The notes under the pieces are model-generated. The model did no database searches. It saw only the letters and a list, made by a program, of their open reading frames with translations, and had not been told where the DNA came from. Of a DNA stretch of 64,000 nt, positions 34,828 to 46,685 are shown in pieces (within the stretch, counting starts at the first letter, position 1; each line of letters starts with the position of its first letter). The position numbers and the translations under genes were made by a program. This stretch comes from Monilinia fructicola. Taxonomy: Eukaryota; Ascomycota; Leotiomycetes; Helotiales; Sclerotiniaceae. Location: assembly GCA_008692225.1 (NCBI GenBank), contig VICG01000014.1:1054001-1118000 (forward strand), given 5' to 3'.

Positions 34828-36374
34828 TTTAAATAACCTTGCGAGAATTTAACTCGGAGGTTAGATTGATTTAGGCTGTGGTGAATTGCTTCGCCCGTTG
34901 GTAGATTGGGAATTTGCAGTTAACTGCGCGCGCTTGTTGGCGGAGGAAGGAAATTGAGTAATCTGTGGGTCTAATACTATGCAACCCTGAAACGTTCGAC
35001 CTGGATAGGTTAGGATTACTGAAAGTATAATGAATGCACTTGAATTCTATTAGATAATTGTATATATCTGTGTGAATGTGCGGGAAGTTGAACAGTAGGA
35101 ATACAAGTCTGTCATATGAAGAATATTGACAAAAAATGGTTTGAACTATACATTTTCAAGGGGAAAGAGCTTCTTTTAGCTTCGAAGCAAAGGTATGAGC
35201 TTCTAGTCACAAGAAAACAGGTCCGTTGATTTACTAGAGGGTAAACTACTCTCTAGACTCTTTAGTGTGTCAACAAAGTGGATTACTCTCTTAGTCTTGA
35301 ATATTTTCTCAATGATGAATATCGACTTCATCATGGGAAATACCCAACATGACGATGCCGATTTGAATCTATCTCTTTCGTATGACATCGAGCTACTTCT
35401 AGCTACATCGAACCTGTCTCCATGCTTGTCTATATCGGACAGATTCCATGAGATCCTTAAACTATCAGGGATATATCGACCCCCCCACCCTACTAGACCT
35501 TGTATGTATTCGGCATGTTGAACAGCAAGATTCATATTTCTAGTCCAACCGGTTCCTGTCCTGAATGATCGGCTCGGTCGTGTATATTCTCGTATATATC
35601 TGCATATGCCATCAGATCCTTGTGAAGGAATGTCCGATATTTACCGTGTATTACTTGAACCGAAACTTTACATGTTTGAGTGTTGTTTAATTCAAATTGG
35701 CTGAGAGCTATCCGAATACGTTTCCATAACACATCTTGCTGATAAGAGAAGGTGTTGGATCTGGGCCCCAGACTATGACGCAGTTTTGCATAATTAGTTT
35801 GACCAAACCCAACTTTGTTTGGTGTGGGATAGTGGGATGGTGGTGGAATGGAGGGGCGGGAGGGGGGTAGAAACACTTCGCCCAGGCCATGCAGAGATCC
35901 ACTCAACCACGTAAAAGAATGAAAGAACCTGTTGTACTGATGAGAACTTCAATTCTTACCAAGCTTCCGAGGCACCAAATAACGGATACTGTACTTACTA
36001 CTCACTCCACTGCAAGAAAGTGATTCCTCTCCGTCAAGTCAATTCAATCATCCTTACCAAGCAACCAAGATAACCATAGTGGAACCTCTCTAACACAGCC
36101 ACAGATCCTTCATCCATACGACCGAGATGTCCGCATCATTCATTTTCCTTGAGTTACTGAAGTATTAGTTGAAAGTTGTTTAGTGGCGGTTGAGCATCTT
36201 TGAATGTATGTCTAAATCCAGCCAATTACTGGTATAGGTATCTTTTTGTGTATATCCTCATGCGATGAATCCTTGAGAGGAGGATGGATACACTTAGCAG
36301 TTAGTTGGGTGGAAGGAGTACGTTACAGTAGAGCTGGCGGTCGTACCTAATAATGGCAAACCCCGTAAGAGAGG

Positions 36375-36450
36375 CGTAGCATTAGCATTAGCATTAGCAT
36401 TAGCATTAGCATTAGCATTGGCATTAGCATACGCATACGCATACGCATCT
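36375..36450 (+). repeat. Hexanucleotide microsatellite (AGCATT)n
   Basis: About eight units of AGCATT are followed by GCATAC units. The array is non-coding. Confidence 0.9.
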
Positions 36451-36672
36451 ACGTTCTCAGTCCTGAGTCCAGAGTCCCGAGTCCTGAGTTCTCCTGTAAC
36501 ATAGGGGGTCCATAACAATGTACGGAGTAGTTCCACGTTAGGTAGTCGTGACTCGGGCGTAACAAGAAGTACTTACCTAGTCTGTCTGTGCATGCCTTCC
36601 AATCAAGGTTACTCTGATATCGTACAATAATCTTCGGACCTTGACGACTCGGGAGGAAGTGGAACTTATGGA

Positions 36673-36716
36673 AGTGGCACTGTGGCACTGTGGCACTGTG
36701 GCACTGTGGCATTGTG
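36673..36716 (+). repeat. Octanucleotide tandem repeat (GTGGCACT)n
   Basis: Four to five copies of GTGGCACT end in GTGGCATT. They are followed at 36730-36754 by three copies of TGCAAACT. Two different 8-bp tandem arrays therefore lie within 90 bp. Confidence 0.85.
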
Positions 36717-39239
36717 GAAGGAAGGAAGTTGCAAACTTGCAAACTTGCAAACTAATCTAATGCTGACTAAGAATTCAATATCGGCTATCGACCAATGGAA
36801 AGCAAAGAAAACACCAATTCCTAAATCCCAAACGCCGCCACAAAAGAGCACCATGCACCATGCACCCACCCACCATACAGTAGAACCTTGGAACCTTCGG
36901 ATAAGGAATATAAGAATTCCTTCCTTTCACAATCGGAGGAATCCTCCAATCCGAATCAGTTATTCCAACACCGTTTCCTTACTCATAATTTGACCGAGAA
37001 AAACAACAACGCCGTTCCTTGAAGATCTTCATATTCATACGAGTATGTATATTGCCAAGGAAGTATCCTTCAAAAGCCATCAAATCCAGTAGTTGAGTTG
37101 TTGTGGGTGGCTTAATTATGTGTCAATAAAGTTATCAATCTTTGAGGGTCCCTTGGTGATTGAGATATCCCCCAACTTTTTCTTCTTTGTGAGACTTCTT
37201 CCTAATCTCTGCCACAGTCTTTACAATACTGTAAGACAGACATGTGAAAGTGGTTCCTGGCCCACTATCTCACATATCTCACTCACATCACCTGGAGATA
37301 AATGGGCTTGGAAGATCTCATACTTATACAGTATATCAGGACCTGCATTGCATATGCATTCCAAATTCTCACCACTTGTTATCAGAATATCAACATTAGC
37401 AGCATCATCGTACATGAGTTTTGATTAGATGATTCGAACAAACAGACCTTTCTCAATCATGACTTGAGGAAAAATGGGTCTTGAGCACGTATTGTCATGC
37501 ATATGTTGATACAGTATTGAAGCCTGAAGTGTTGTTGTTATCAAGTTTTCAGTCTTACCCATTCTCGGCAAGATGCATCCATCAGGACTCAGGAGAATGG
37601 AAGGTGATGACGGGACAAGAAAACAATGCAACACCTACGTCAGATTATCACATCAAACTCAACCAATCGAAAGTACCGTTTCGTCTTGAAAATAGCCAAC
37701 GAAGTGCCGAAAAACGCTATCATCGATATACTTTATCACAAGTCCCTTGAGGATCCATTCCCAAGGTCCCAAGCATTCCCCTGAATTTCAATTCAAAGTT
37801 TGATGATAACTTTGAACACCTCCAATTTTTCTCCAGACTTCTCCACGAATTTCTGATAAAGAGTGAGAAACTATCTGGGGGCAACCCCAATAAATTCAAT
37901 TCTTTGCCTGACACGGCGAGTTGCAGAAACATCTGTGGATCTGTTAATATATGAGAGTGTAATAAGTATTAGATGATTGCAACGCAACATTTGGAACATC
38001 CTTGCTTCAACCTTGCCAAGAATCTCCAGTTTTTTTAATCCCTTCCTCGCAACGCGTGGGCAAGCTATTTTGAGGTTGATGGTGTTGATAGAAAGGTGTT
38101 GTTTTCTAAAAGTTGGGCCAGGATCAAATTTTGATGATTTTTACAACCGGTAAAGTCGGCATCCTTCAAATTCATTGAGAGGCTAGTATCATAGTATGGT
38201 CGAGTGGATTCTTAACTTTTCCATAAGGCCGAGTGGCTTGGTGTTCTAAATACGGAGGGTTGTTAATCGCACGCCATTGTTACAACGAAGTACGGAGTAG
38301 GGTGACTCTTCACAGCTCTCTCTACTGTACCCGTAATGACGAATGTAGTCTTACATTCAATGGCTGATCCATCAAGGACCAAATCCACTTCTGATCAAAA
38401 TAATCTGGAGTACTCCATGTTCTACTGCTGTACGGAGTAAATAGAGAACCTTGATGATGGGAGATTGGAGGCTCCATATAGGTGGATCACCATTGAACTT
38501 CCATTCAGAAGGAGCCATTTGAGCAGGCCGAAAAGGATTGGTGTTTAATTAAAATGATGAGCAACAATAGACTGGCTTATATAATTCAGTTGAAGGATCA
38601 CTGGAATGGTAACATTAACGAGGTAGGCATATCTATCTAATGGTGTTGCTAATTTGAGCCAGGTATACCACGGATGTTCAAGACTGAGGTACTCCTTCAA
38701 TTGAATAGCTAGGCCGATACATGACTTATGTTTTCATGAGCAAGACAAACAACATAGCCAGCACTCTCCTTGGAGTCTCTCAAAGTTTTCCTCAATACAC
38801 TCCACTTACAATCCAGCCGATATAGCATATCACATTAGCTGTCACCCAGGTAAAACTCTCAGGTCACATTAGAACTACCGTATCACAATGATTTGCTCAG
38901 GCGTCTTCATCAATCTGTGAATTTGTGGCTACTGGTGTCACATTCGAAAGATATATGTAATTTTCCATCATACGAAATCATCTACATCGAATATAGTATG
39001 CTCGAAGAAAGTTCCCAACCTCTCAAGAAACCAGCAATTCTCTTATCTATGGATTCAGCATCATCGGGGTTTCTACAACTCCAGCAATATGCCCCAAATC
39101 GACCGTCTCTATGAAAACATAAATAATTTACATCTCTTCAAATATTTGATTGAGTTCTTCCTGATAATCTTCTGGACGCAAATACTCACACAATCATGAT
39201 TAGCACTGCAATCCATGATATTTCAAACGCACACATACT

Positions 39240-39740
39240 GGTCTGTCCTGCTGGGAAGAAGCAATACTCTCGACTCCACCTTCTCCAGACCATCCTTCAA
39301 GTTCCCATCCCCACCTACATCCCCCACATCCCACGCTTGCCACATTCTTCCCCCACTGGTAAATCATCCGCATCAAACGATTCAAACGCTCCTTGTCCCA
39401 CCGGCGGGCCCAGGTATTCCCTCACTCGTCACTTCCCCAGAAAAGCACCTTCATGACTCCTAACGAAACCATTCAGGGCTAGTTAACAACCTTGCATGCG
39501 CCCTGCCAAATGCCCTCAGCTCTCTCTCCTCTCCAAGCCTCCCTCCTTATCAAAATTACCAAATCCTTTCAAGGTTGCAAGTGACCTTCCAAAGCGCATC
39601 ATTTTGCCTAGATGTTTTGGCGGTAGAACATATCACGACATCATTCTTCACAAATGGCCCAGGTGTAGATCCATGCATTACAAGCCAATAATACGCTTGT
39701 TGACCACCCAACTAAAACCGAGAACGGTGTGGAAGGAAGC
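39240..39740 (+). pseudogene. Possible ALG14-like relic
   Basis: Tentative. Broken frames show a series of landmarks colinear with fungal ALG14, the membrane anchor subunit of UDP-GlcNAc transferase in N-glycan synthesis. They are RLHLLQTIL, then SSPTGKSSAS (ALG14: SSGD..SA), YSLTRHFPRKAPS followed by a stop and LLTKPF (ALG14: PRAR....LLTTPF), and TSFFTNGPGVDPC (ALG14: LTNGPGT.). Each match is short and the frames change, so chance cannot be excluded. A functional ALG14 should exist elsewhere in the genome. Confidence 0.3.
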
Positions 39741-39759
39741 GATACAGAGATGGTAGCGG

Positions 39760-40889
39760 AGAGAACACTGAGAATCGATACAGTCTTGATAGCGAATAAT
39801 AGAGTGCCCTTTGGAGAAAGGCGGGAAGTTGGGAGGATTTGAGGGGGATGTGTATCTGGAGTTGTTGGTCCGATTGAAGCTTAGAGGTTAGATTTAGATG
39901 CAGAAAAGTTCGCTGAGCAATATGCTATTTATGCTATTGATGAAATTGTTAGAGATGGAGGGTTATGTGAAACGCTCACGTTGTAATTATGCCGTAGGTA
40001 TTAGGACGACTTTTGAAGGGGAGGAATTCCATTGACGATTGGTTACCTTTATATCTATCGTCTGACCGGTTGAGAAATTGAAATTGGGAATGGAGTGATG
40101 TTCGGTTCCTTCGGTATTGGGGGGCCAACATATCTTGATGTCACTGCCGTCGAGCCCTACATCAAATCACCTTGACGTGAGTACATTTGTGCGGTCGTTT
40201 GTTCAAAATGTAATAGCAACTACCTATATACTTGGCTCTTCGAGATTTTGAAAATATGATTGGGGACGACATACAAAGTCCCTCGTAAAAATCAATCTAA
40301 AGATGTCCACGGGTTGGTTCAACGTTACAGTAAGAGCTTAATTTAGCCAGAACTGGGGAAATGACGCTGCTACAGTAATGTTAACCTTGAACTTTTACCC
40401 CTTTTATTAGCTTCAACGGCGACAACAACAGCAGCAACAACAACCACTACTTCTCAAGTCAAGATCAATAGCAAGAATCATTGATTCGTTGGAAAGCCAT
40501 CGACATGAAGATATATTCAAAAAATTAGAAGTCAAAGTTTATCATCAATTGTAAATGCCGTGTGAGTAAGTATAACTACTACCTCCAGCTAGATATGTTT
40601 CATATTATGTATTTCATTTTATATCATGTGTTTGTTGTCATACGAACAACTGCGTAAATAATGATGTGGGGTCTTTCTCTATCTTGGTATTGTTATGCTG
40701 TCTGTCTATTGCATTAACCTCAACAACTAACTACTGGCTGGCATTTTGCTTTTGCTGTACAAACCTTCGTTACCTTCCATGGGATTCTTATCTTTTTAGC
40801 CAGATTATAGTTAGTCTTCGAATAACCAAAGTTCTCGGCTCGCTTCAAAACAATTAGAATCCAAATCCAAACCCAAACCGAGTAGAACG
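39760..40889. other. Upstream region of the lactonase-like gene
   Basis: No gene is seen. The stretch at 40410-40450 is rich in CAACAA units. The 50 bp before the ATG at 40890 is an A/C-rich leader, typical of a fungal 5' untranslated region. Confidence 0.4.
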
Positions 40890-42011
40890 ATGGCTGCTGA
40901 TTCCTCCCCTTCATCAGTTTCATACCCCATCATCGATTCCCACATTCATCTCTTCCCCGAGAGCGAACTCGATACTCTTGCTTGGAATACTCCCACAAAT
41001 CCTTTGTATAAACAACATTCTCTCGATGAATACACGGCTGCTACCTCATCCGCGCCTTCGCTCGAAGGATTTATCTTCCTTGAAACGGATCGAAAGAATG
41101 ATTTGAAAGGCGGAGAATTGGATGGTTCGGGTTGGGAAATGCCACTAAAAGAAGTATCATGGCTCAAGCGCATAGCCTTAGGTCAGCCCCTCGAGGGCGA
41201 AGGTCATGCTGCAGAGCATGCGAAACTTTGTAAAGCTATTGTACCATGGGCGCCAATCCCAAGTGGAGAGAAGGTCTTGGAGAGATATGTTAAGGAGGTT
41301 GAGAGGGAGGCGGAAGGAAGTTGGGGGTTGGTCAAGGGATTTAGGTATCTGGTACAGGATAAGGAGAAGGGAACTATGCTTTCTGCGGAATTCATCGAGG
41401 GTTTAAAGTGGCTGGGGAGAAAGGGGTTTGTATTTGATTTGGGGGTGGATCTACACTCTGGTGGGAAATGGCAATTGGAGGAAGCTATGGAAATGTTGGA
41501 GAGAGCCCACCAAGGAGTTGAGGAAGGAGAGAAAGTTACGGTCATCATTAGTGAGTACCATTAATCTTCCACTGATCAACTCCTAAAGAATGCTAACAAC
41601 ATCCCTCAAACAGACCACCTTTGCAAACCCGACTTTTCAATCTACAATACCCAAACCGACCCCTCCTTCCTTGCCTGGCGTACCGCAATGTTCAAACTCA
41701 GTAAATACAGCAATACATACATGAAACTCAGTGGATGTTTCTCTGAAATGCCTGATTCTTTAAAGAAGGCCCCTGTGGATGATATCGTCATTGCATTGCA
41801 GCCATATTTAGCAGTAGTGTTTGCTACCTTTGGACCATTCCGAACAATGTTTGGCTCTGATTGGCCGGTTTGTACTATTGGAGTTGAAGGTGCTTGGGGA
41901 AAATGGAGGGATGTTGTTATGAGGTTTTGCTATTTGGCTAGTTTGAGTAGGGAAGATCAGATCATGATTTGGAGTGGAACAGCAGTTAAGGCTTATAGGA
42001 TTGGGGAGTAA
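40890..42011 (+). CDS. Amidohydrolase-2 family protein, sugar-lactonase-like (LRA2-type)
   Basis: This is a TIM-barrel metal-dependent hydrolase of the group containing fungal L-rhamnono-1,4-lactonase (LRA2), LigI-type lactonases and related ring-opening enzymes. Exons 40890-41550 and 41614-42011 (63-nt intron with a CTAAC branch site at about 41592) give 352 residues. The metal-binding DSHIHLFPE is at residues 11-19 and FIFLETDRK near 57-65. GLVKGFRYLVQ is at about 149-159, FVFDLGVDLHSGG near 180-192 and NHLCKPDF after the splice. KLSGCFSEM and the signature MFGSDWPVC follow. Metal ligands expected in the family (HxH, late Asp in SDWP) are visible. The neighbour 580 bp downstream on the same strand is a DHDPS-class aldolase, so the pair may open and cleave a sugar-acid lactone. 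The substrate is not determinable from sequence. Confidence 0.85.
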
Positions 42012-42592
42012 TTATAAGAATGGGATGCAGGTATGATGGAAATATGAAGCAGATGAAAAGTATGGTGAGTTAAGTCTGAGCTGGTTTTAGACATTTGGAG
42101 ATTCTCATTTCAAAGTTGGGATGATTCTTCGAGCGGATTTGGGCATTGAAAAAGGATAGATAGCTGGGCCGTCAATAGTCTTTACAAAGGTCCCAAGGAA
42201 GAAGCATGCAATGAATGTACCCACCTCCTTGCTCCAAAATCCAACACACATTGTCAATCTTCAAATGGCTCCATTCCGTCCACATCAAAGAAACGCAACG
42301 CATATACTTTCCAATTTCTTTTCCTCTTAAACTTGTCAATTTCAAATACCAATCAACCACGCTTAGACTCGTAAACTCTTACCCCGCCATATCTCGCCTC
42401 GGGTCAATAAGTTCCTAGTGGGGTCCTCGTATATCAATACCCCGAATAAACATACCTCGCATAGTCACCGGAGCTCTCAACATTGTCAAATAAAAGATAC
42501 AGAAGCTGGAGCTTCAAAGTATTTTCCTGAAAAATCATCTGCTACCCTTACTAATTTCATTTTCTAAATTAAAACTCATCTACAATTAAAAA
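42012..42592. promoter_or_regulatory. Spacer and promoter region of the aldolase gene
   Basis: This 581-bp spacer lies between two head-to-tail genes. CTTTTATTT-like AT-rich DNA and an A-rich leader (AATTAAAAA) precede the ATG at 42593. No specific element was recognised. Confidence 0.35.
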
Positions 42593-43682
42593 ATGGCACA
42601 ACCACCACCACCCGGCGTCTACGTCCCAGTTCCCACCTTCTTCCTCCCCCGCTCCTCTCCATCCTACTCCTCAATAGCTTCACCATTAGATACAGAAACC
42701 CAGGCCGCGCACTCAATTCATCTTGCTCGCTCGGGTATCAAAGGACTGGTGGTATTGGGAAGTACTGGAGAGGCTGTTCATCTTTCTAACTCAGAGAGAT
42801 ATACGGTTTTGAAGGGATGTAGAGATGCATTGGATAAAGAGGGATTTGGGGATGTAGGTGTGATCGCTGGGACTGCAAGTCAAAATATTGAAGAGGTGGT
42901 GACACAGTTGGAAGAAGCGAAGAGGGCGGGGAGTGGATGGGGTTTGGTCCTTGTACCCGGGTATTTCGCGGGCGCGAGTACACAGGAGGGCGTTATCGAG
43001 GTTCGTTCTCTGCTGTTCGCAATTTCCATCTCTTGTGGCGGGAAATGATGAGGTGTGCTGTCAGTGTGTCTTGAAGAAAGGCTAACTCGTTGCCCGTGGG
43101 AAACAGTGGTTCAGAGCAGTTGCAGATCAAAGTCCCATTCCAATCATGGTGTACCATTATCCAGGCGTTTCGAATGCCGTCCGCGTTACTCCTCAGACGT
43201 TTACCACCCTCGCTGCACATCCAAACATCGTTGGTTGCAAGCTTTCGCATGGTGATATATCATATCATGCTCAAATATCACTTTCTCCTCACATAGATCA
43301 TGCGCATTTCCATACATTTACTGGATTGGGTCAACAATTGTTACCAGCGATAAGTATTGGGTGTAAGGGAACTATTGATGGTAGTGCTGGGTTCTTTCCA
43401 AAAAGTGTTGTGAAGCTTTATGAGTTAAGTGTTAAGGAAAACTTGACAGAAGAAGAGAGAAAGGAAAGAGGATTGTTACAGTGGAAGCTGAGCGGAGTGG
43501 AGGAAATTGTGGTCAAGTATGGCACAGTGGGCATTAAAGAGTGTATATCTAGAATATTGGGGTTGGGAGAGAAGGATGGTACCAGATTACCACTTGTTGG
43601 AGGAATCCCTGGAGGAGATGCGGAATGGGAGAAGTGGAGGGGGGTCATTGGGGAGTTGGAGAAGGTTGAGAAGAGTCTGTAG
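42593..43682 (+). CDS. Dihydrodipicolinate synthase-family aldolase (class I, sugar-acid aldolase)
   Basis: This is a class I lyase of the DHDPS/N-acetylneuraminate lyase family. Exons 42593-43000 and 43107-43682 give 327 residues. The start VYVPVPTFF is typical of fungal members; LVVLGSTGEAVHLSNSER carries the substrate-loop GSTGE. The catalytic tyrosine lies in MVYHYPGVSN and the Schiff-base lysine in NIVGCKLSHGD. TFTGLGQQLLP, a conserved TIDGSAGFFPK and GTVGIKECISRILG follow. In filamentous fungi the best characterised relative is the 2-keto-3-deoxy-L-galactonate aldolase of galacturonate catabolism (GaaC/LGA1), and this protein looks similar to it from memory. Its neighbour here is a lactonase-like gene rather than the galacturonate reductase usually paired with it. 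It may therefore be a paralogue for another sugar acid. Confidence 0.88.
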
Positions 43683-46600
43683 ATGGGGTAAAAGCATTGA
43701 AAGGTGTGTTGCAACAGGAAATTTCGTGGGCATATTTTGCGCAGACATCGATGCATTCAAAAGATCTCACTGCTCCAAATCTCTGGGCTGAACAGTCGTA
43801 GAATATAGACAGTGAGAAAATGAGTAAGTTAATACTATCTCAACAAAACATGATCTTCAATCTCCCGTATCTTCATTAAGAATTGATTTCCCTCTTCGCC
43901 GCTTTCGGTCGCCCATAGGCAGCACTCACTCCAAACATAAGAACTTCCATCTCAAGTGAATCTCAACACTCAATCGGCCGCAGCAAGTCACTCCTCACCC
44001 AAATCCAACGCTAGCAAGAAGCCCTAACATTATTTTCGCTAAACTTCCATAACAACTTCTCTCACGTCGCGCTTTTCCAAAAAGATTCCTTCCTCCGACA
44101 ACCAAAATCAACAACCTCAATACACTCATAAAATCCTATTTAGGTAGGTGGTGATTTTTATATCATTTCACAGATTGATTGTCGCCCTCTACTTCTTCAA
44201 TTTATATCACCTCCTGTACATTTGTGGGGGATTTATGCGAGGTGATAGTTCATACATAGTTTACCTCTTATCCCGTTTTCCTCTTTGCTTCAAATCGCGA
44301 TTCTCTCTGAGTTCTGTGCAGTGGACAGTGATGTCTAGTACTGTCAAACTTTTCCTGAGACTCGATTTAATTAGCGGCGTCATCTCGTCCTGTTAGAAAA
44401 AATCTTTGGAGATTTTCTTTGCTGAGATTTCTCGTTCCTGACGGTGGGATCGAGTCCTACCAGAAGAATTCGAAATTTGAATCATTTGGTGGCGATGCGT
44501 GGTTTTATCAAACTTCAAAAACTCGAGACCCTCTTCATTGAGTTTCTCGCCCGGTAGCGATAACTTGTTTTGCCAAAACTACCTTCAAATCGCCATTGAG
44601 ACATCTCAGTCAGAAGAGCACAGGTTCGAGGTCGCATTATTACCAGTCTCTCTTGAGGCTTTTGCAAGGCAGAAAGCTGGGCGTATGGAAACGAAGTGGA
44701 CAAGAAGCAACCCAATTTTACTTGGAAGTTTCCGAGCTTCCTTGACAATTCTTAGAATGTTCTCGAGCCTCGAAAAAGTACTTCTCTGTCAATTTGACAA
44801 CTACAGTGTGAAGAAGGCACATTTTCTCGTACGATTTTAATATTGAACAAAAACAGACAAAGTTGTTCATATGTAAGATCTCCGAGGGGCAGAAGCAGAG
44901 GAGAGAGCAATGACTCCAGCCTAGGTAAATCAAGGTCGCATATGTAAGCTTTAAAAATTGCCCTTCTTGAGATAAAGCAACTCTTTTAGGCACCCATCTC
45001 CTCAGAAGATCACTTCTCCTCCAAGCCCGAGCCGCTCTAGTAGGCGGCTTGTCTCCGAGGTTCCAGCAACCTTGTATGGTTCACGCATTCTTTGGACAAA
45101 AACTTTTAACTTTATACAAAACTCAACTTGGAATGTAGCTGATTCATTATACAGCATAATGCTTCGTATTTCGCGTTTTAGGTTATTGTAAAGATCTGCC
45201 ATGTATACAGATGAATCGCTCTTTCGAATTACTCCGTCGAATTTGTGCAAACCCAAGGCGTGATTTGCGGTAAACCCAGGAGTACCCAACGTATCGGCAA
45301 AACCAGATTGAACACCTGATAGAACCCAGTTACCCATCCTCAAGAAATTCACGAAGATGGCCTCTAAAAAAAGATGAAGTGGTGACATTTTTCCAAACAG
45401 TATAGGAAGGATTAAGGTGAGCCATTGCAAGACCGCCTCATCGCATCAAGAACCTCGGGCATATTTACCCCACACCCACCCACCATCATAGTGCATGTTA
45501 TGATGCATCACAACCTCGCAAGTTCTGCATCCTCTCCCGTCCCCTACCCACAAAAGACTCGGATCCGTCCAGCAACTCCTCGAAATCGCCCCGGCAGAAC
45601 GTTGACCTGGCTGTGGGGTCCAAAGGGACGAGGCTAAGAGATGGAGAATGATGCACGATGTTTGCGGAATAAGAGGCGAGGGGATTGGCGGAAATGATTC
45701 ATGAGATCCATGGATGTATGTGGAGGGAGGAAGAGAGAGGACGAAAAGAGAGAGGGCAAGTGAACGAACGAATCAAGGACTAGACCAATTGTGGATAAGG
45801 AAGGAGATGGGCTTTGGTGATAAGAGAGTATCTCATCTCTTGCGCTCCTGTCTGCCCTTCTCATCATTACACAGTGAAAGATATAATCTGGAACTGGCTG
45901 TTTGATTGAGCGAATTGAGGAATTAGCTTTCTTTCCTTGAAACGTTTGCTTAGTTTGTTCCCTTGAGTTTGTTCACTTGAATGTGATATAAATATGATAT
46001 GAATGGTTCGGGGAGGCGTCATGTAAAACCTTGAAACGTAGAGGTCAAGATGTTAGACTCGGAGATAATTAGCATACATTATTGGCGTTCTCACATCTTC
46101 CTGAAAACTTGATAGTAAAGGTTTTGGATTCATAAAATACTGCAAACGTGCCAGTACCTATCTGGCTTACATATCTTGTCATCAACTAAAGCTAATACCA
46201 TAGTATCTCTCTCCATAAGCATCAGCTTCAGAAGAAATGAAATCCACAATACCTTGGTATGACATGTGGAAGAAAATATCAAGAACCTCACTACCAAAAT
46301 TTTTCTTTGCCTCGTCTGACTATCCGCTCCCACCACAGGTCAAAACACCTTCTTCCTCTACAAAGCAATCTCCCTACGGCCATAAAAAATCTTAATCTGG
46401 CACCACTCTCATCTTCTTTCCCCCAGCACTTTAGCAGCTTGCTTGATTGGCATCGCATGCTTAAAGTGAAAACCTCCTTACATGTGATGTATGTGTAGGT
46501 GGTTACGCCCTAAGTTTGTAGGTACGGAACTTGGAAGGTCGATTTTCAATGAAGGATAGATCGATGAAATTCGATATTGGTTGATGGCCGCACAGAGTAG

Positions 46601-46685
46601 CGAAGAGCTATCTGTTGATCCGGAAGGAATATCCTTAGTATACCATGATGATGTCCCATGATGAATGGACCTTCTCAATGTAGAA
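43683..46685. other. Gene-poor intergenic stretch
   Basis: This is 3 kb with no recognised family. The most coding-like piece is a minus-strand ORF at 45002-45430, listed separately. A purine-rich block occurs at 45700-45760. Confidence 0.45.
45002..45430 (-). CDS. Hypothetical minus-strand ORF or gene fragment, 142 residues
   Basis: The segment from SGFADTLGTPGFTANHALGL to the stop has a protein-like composition (helical, mixed charges, few rare residues). No start-proximal features, introns or family motifs are recognised. It could be a remnant exon of a decayed gene or a chance ORF. Confidence 0.25.
   Translation of the reverse strand: MQWLTLILPILFGKMSPLHLFLEAIFVNFLRMGNWVLSGVQSGFADTLGTPGFTANHALGLHKFDGVIRKSDSSVYMADLYNNLKREIRSIMLYNESATFQVEFCIKLKVFVQRMREPYKVAGTSETSRLLERLGLGGEVIF

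Larger units (their letters stand above)
34828..39239. other. Long gene-free, repeat-rich stretch
   Basis: This is 4.4 kb without a recognisable gene. It contains simple repeats (36375-36450, 36673-36716), TACGGAGTA copies near 36520, 38290 and 38430, and small ORFs on both strands (for example 35532-35906 minus) without family resemblance. Confidence 0.5.

Noticed and set aside
44430..44470. T-arm-like hairpin (GTGGG-ATCGAGT-CCTAC)
   Set aside because: No D-arm, anticodon arm or acceptor stem was found upstream at tRNA spacing.
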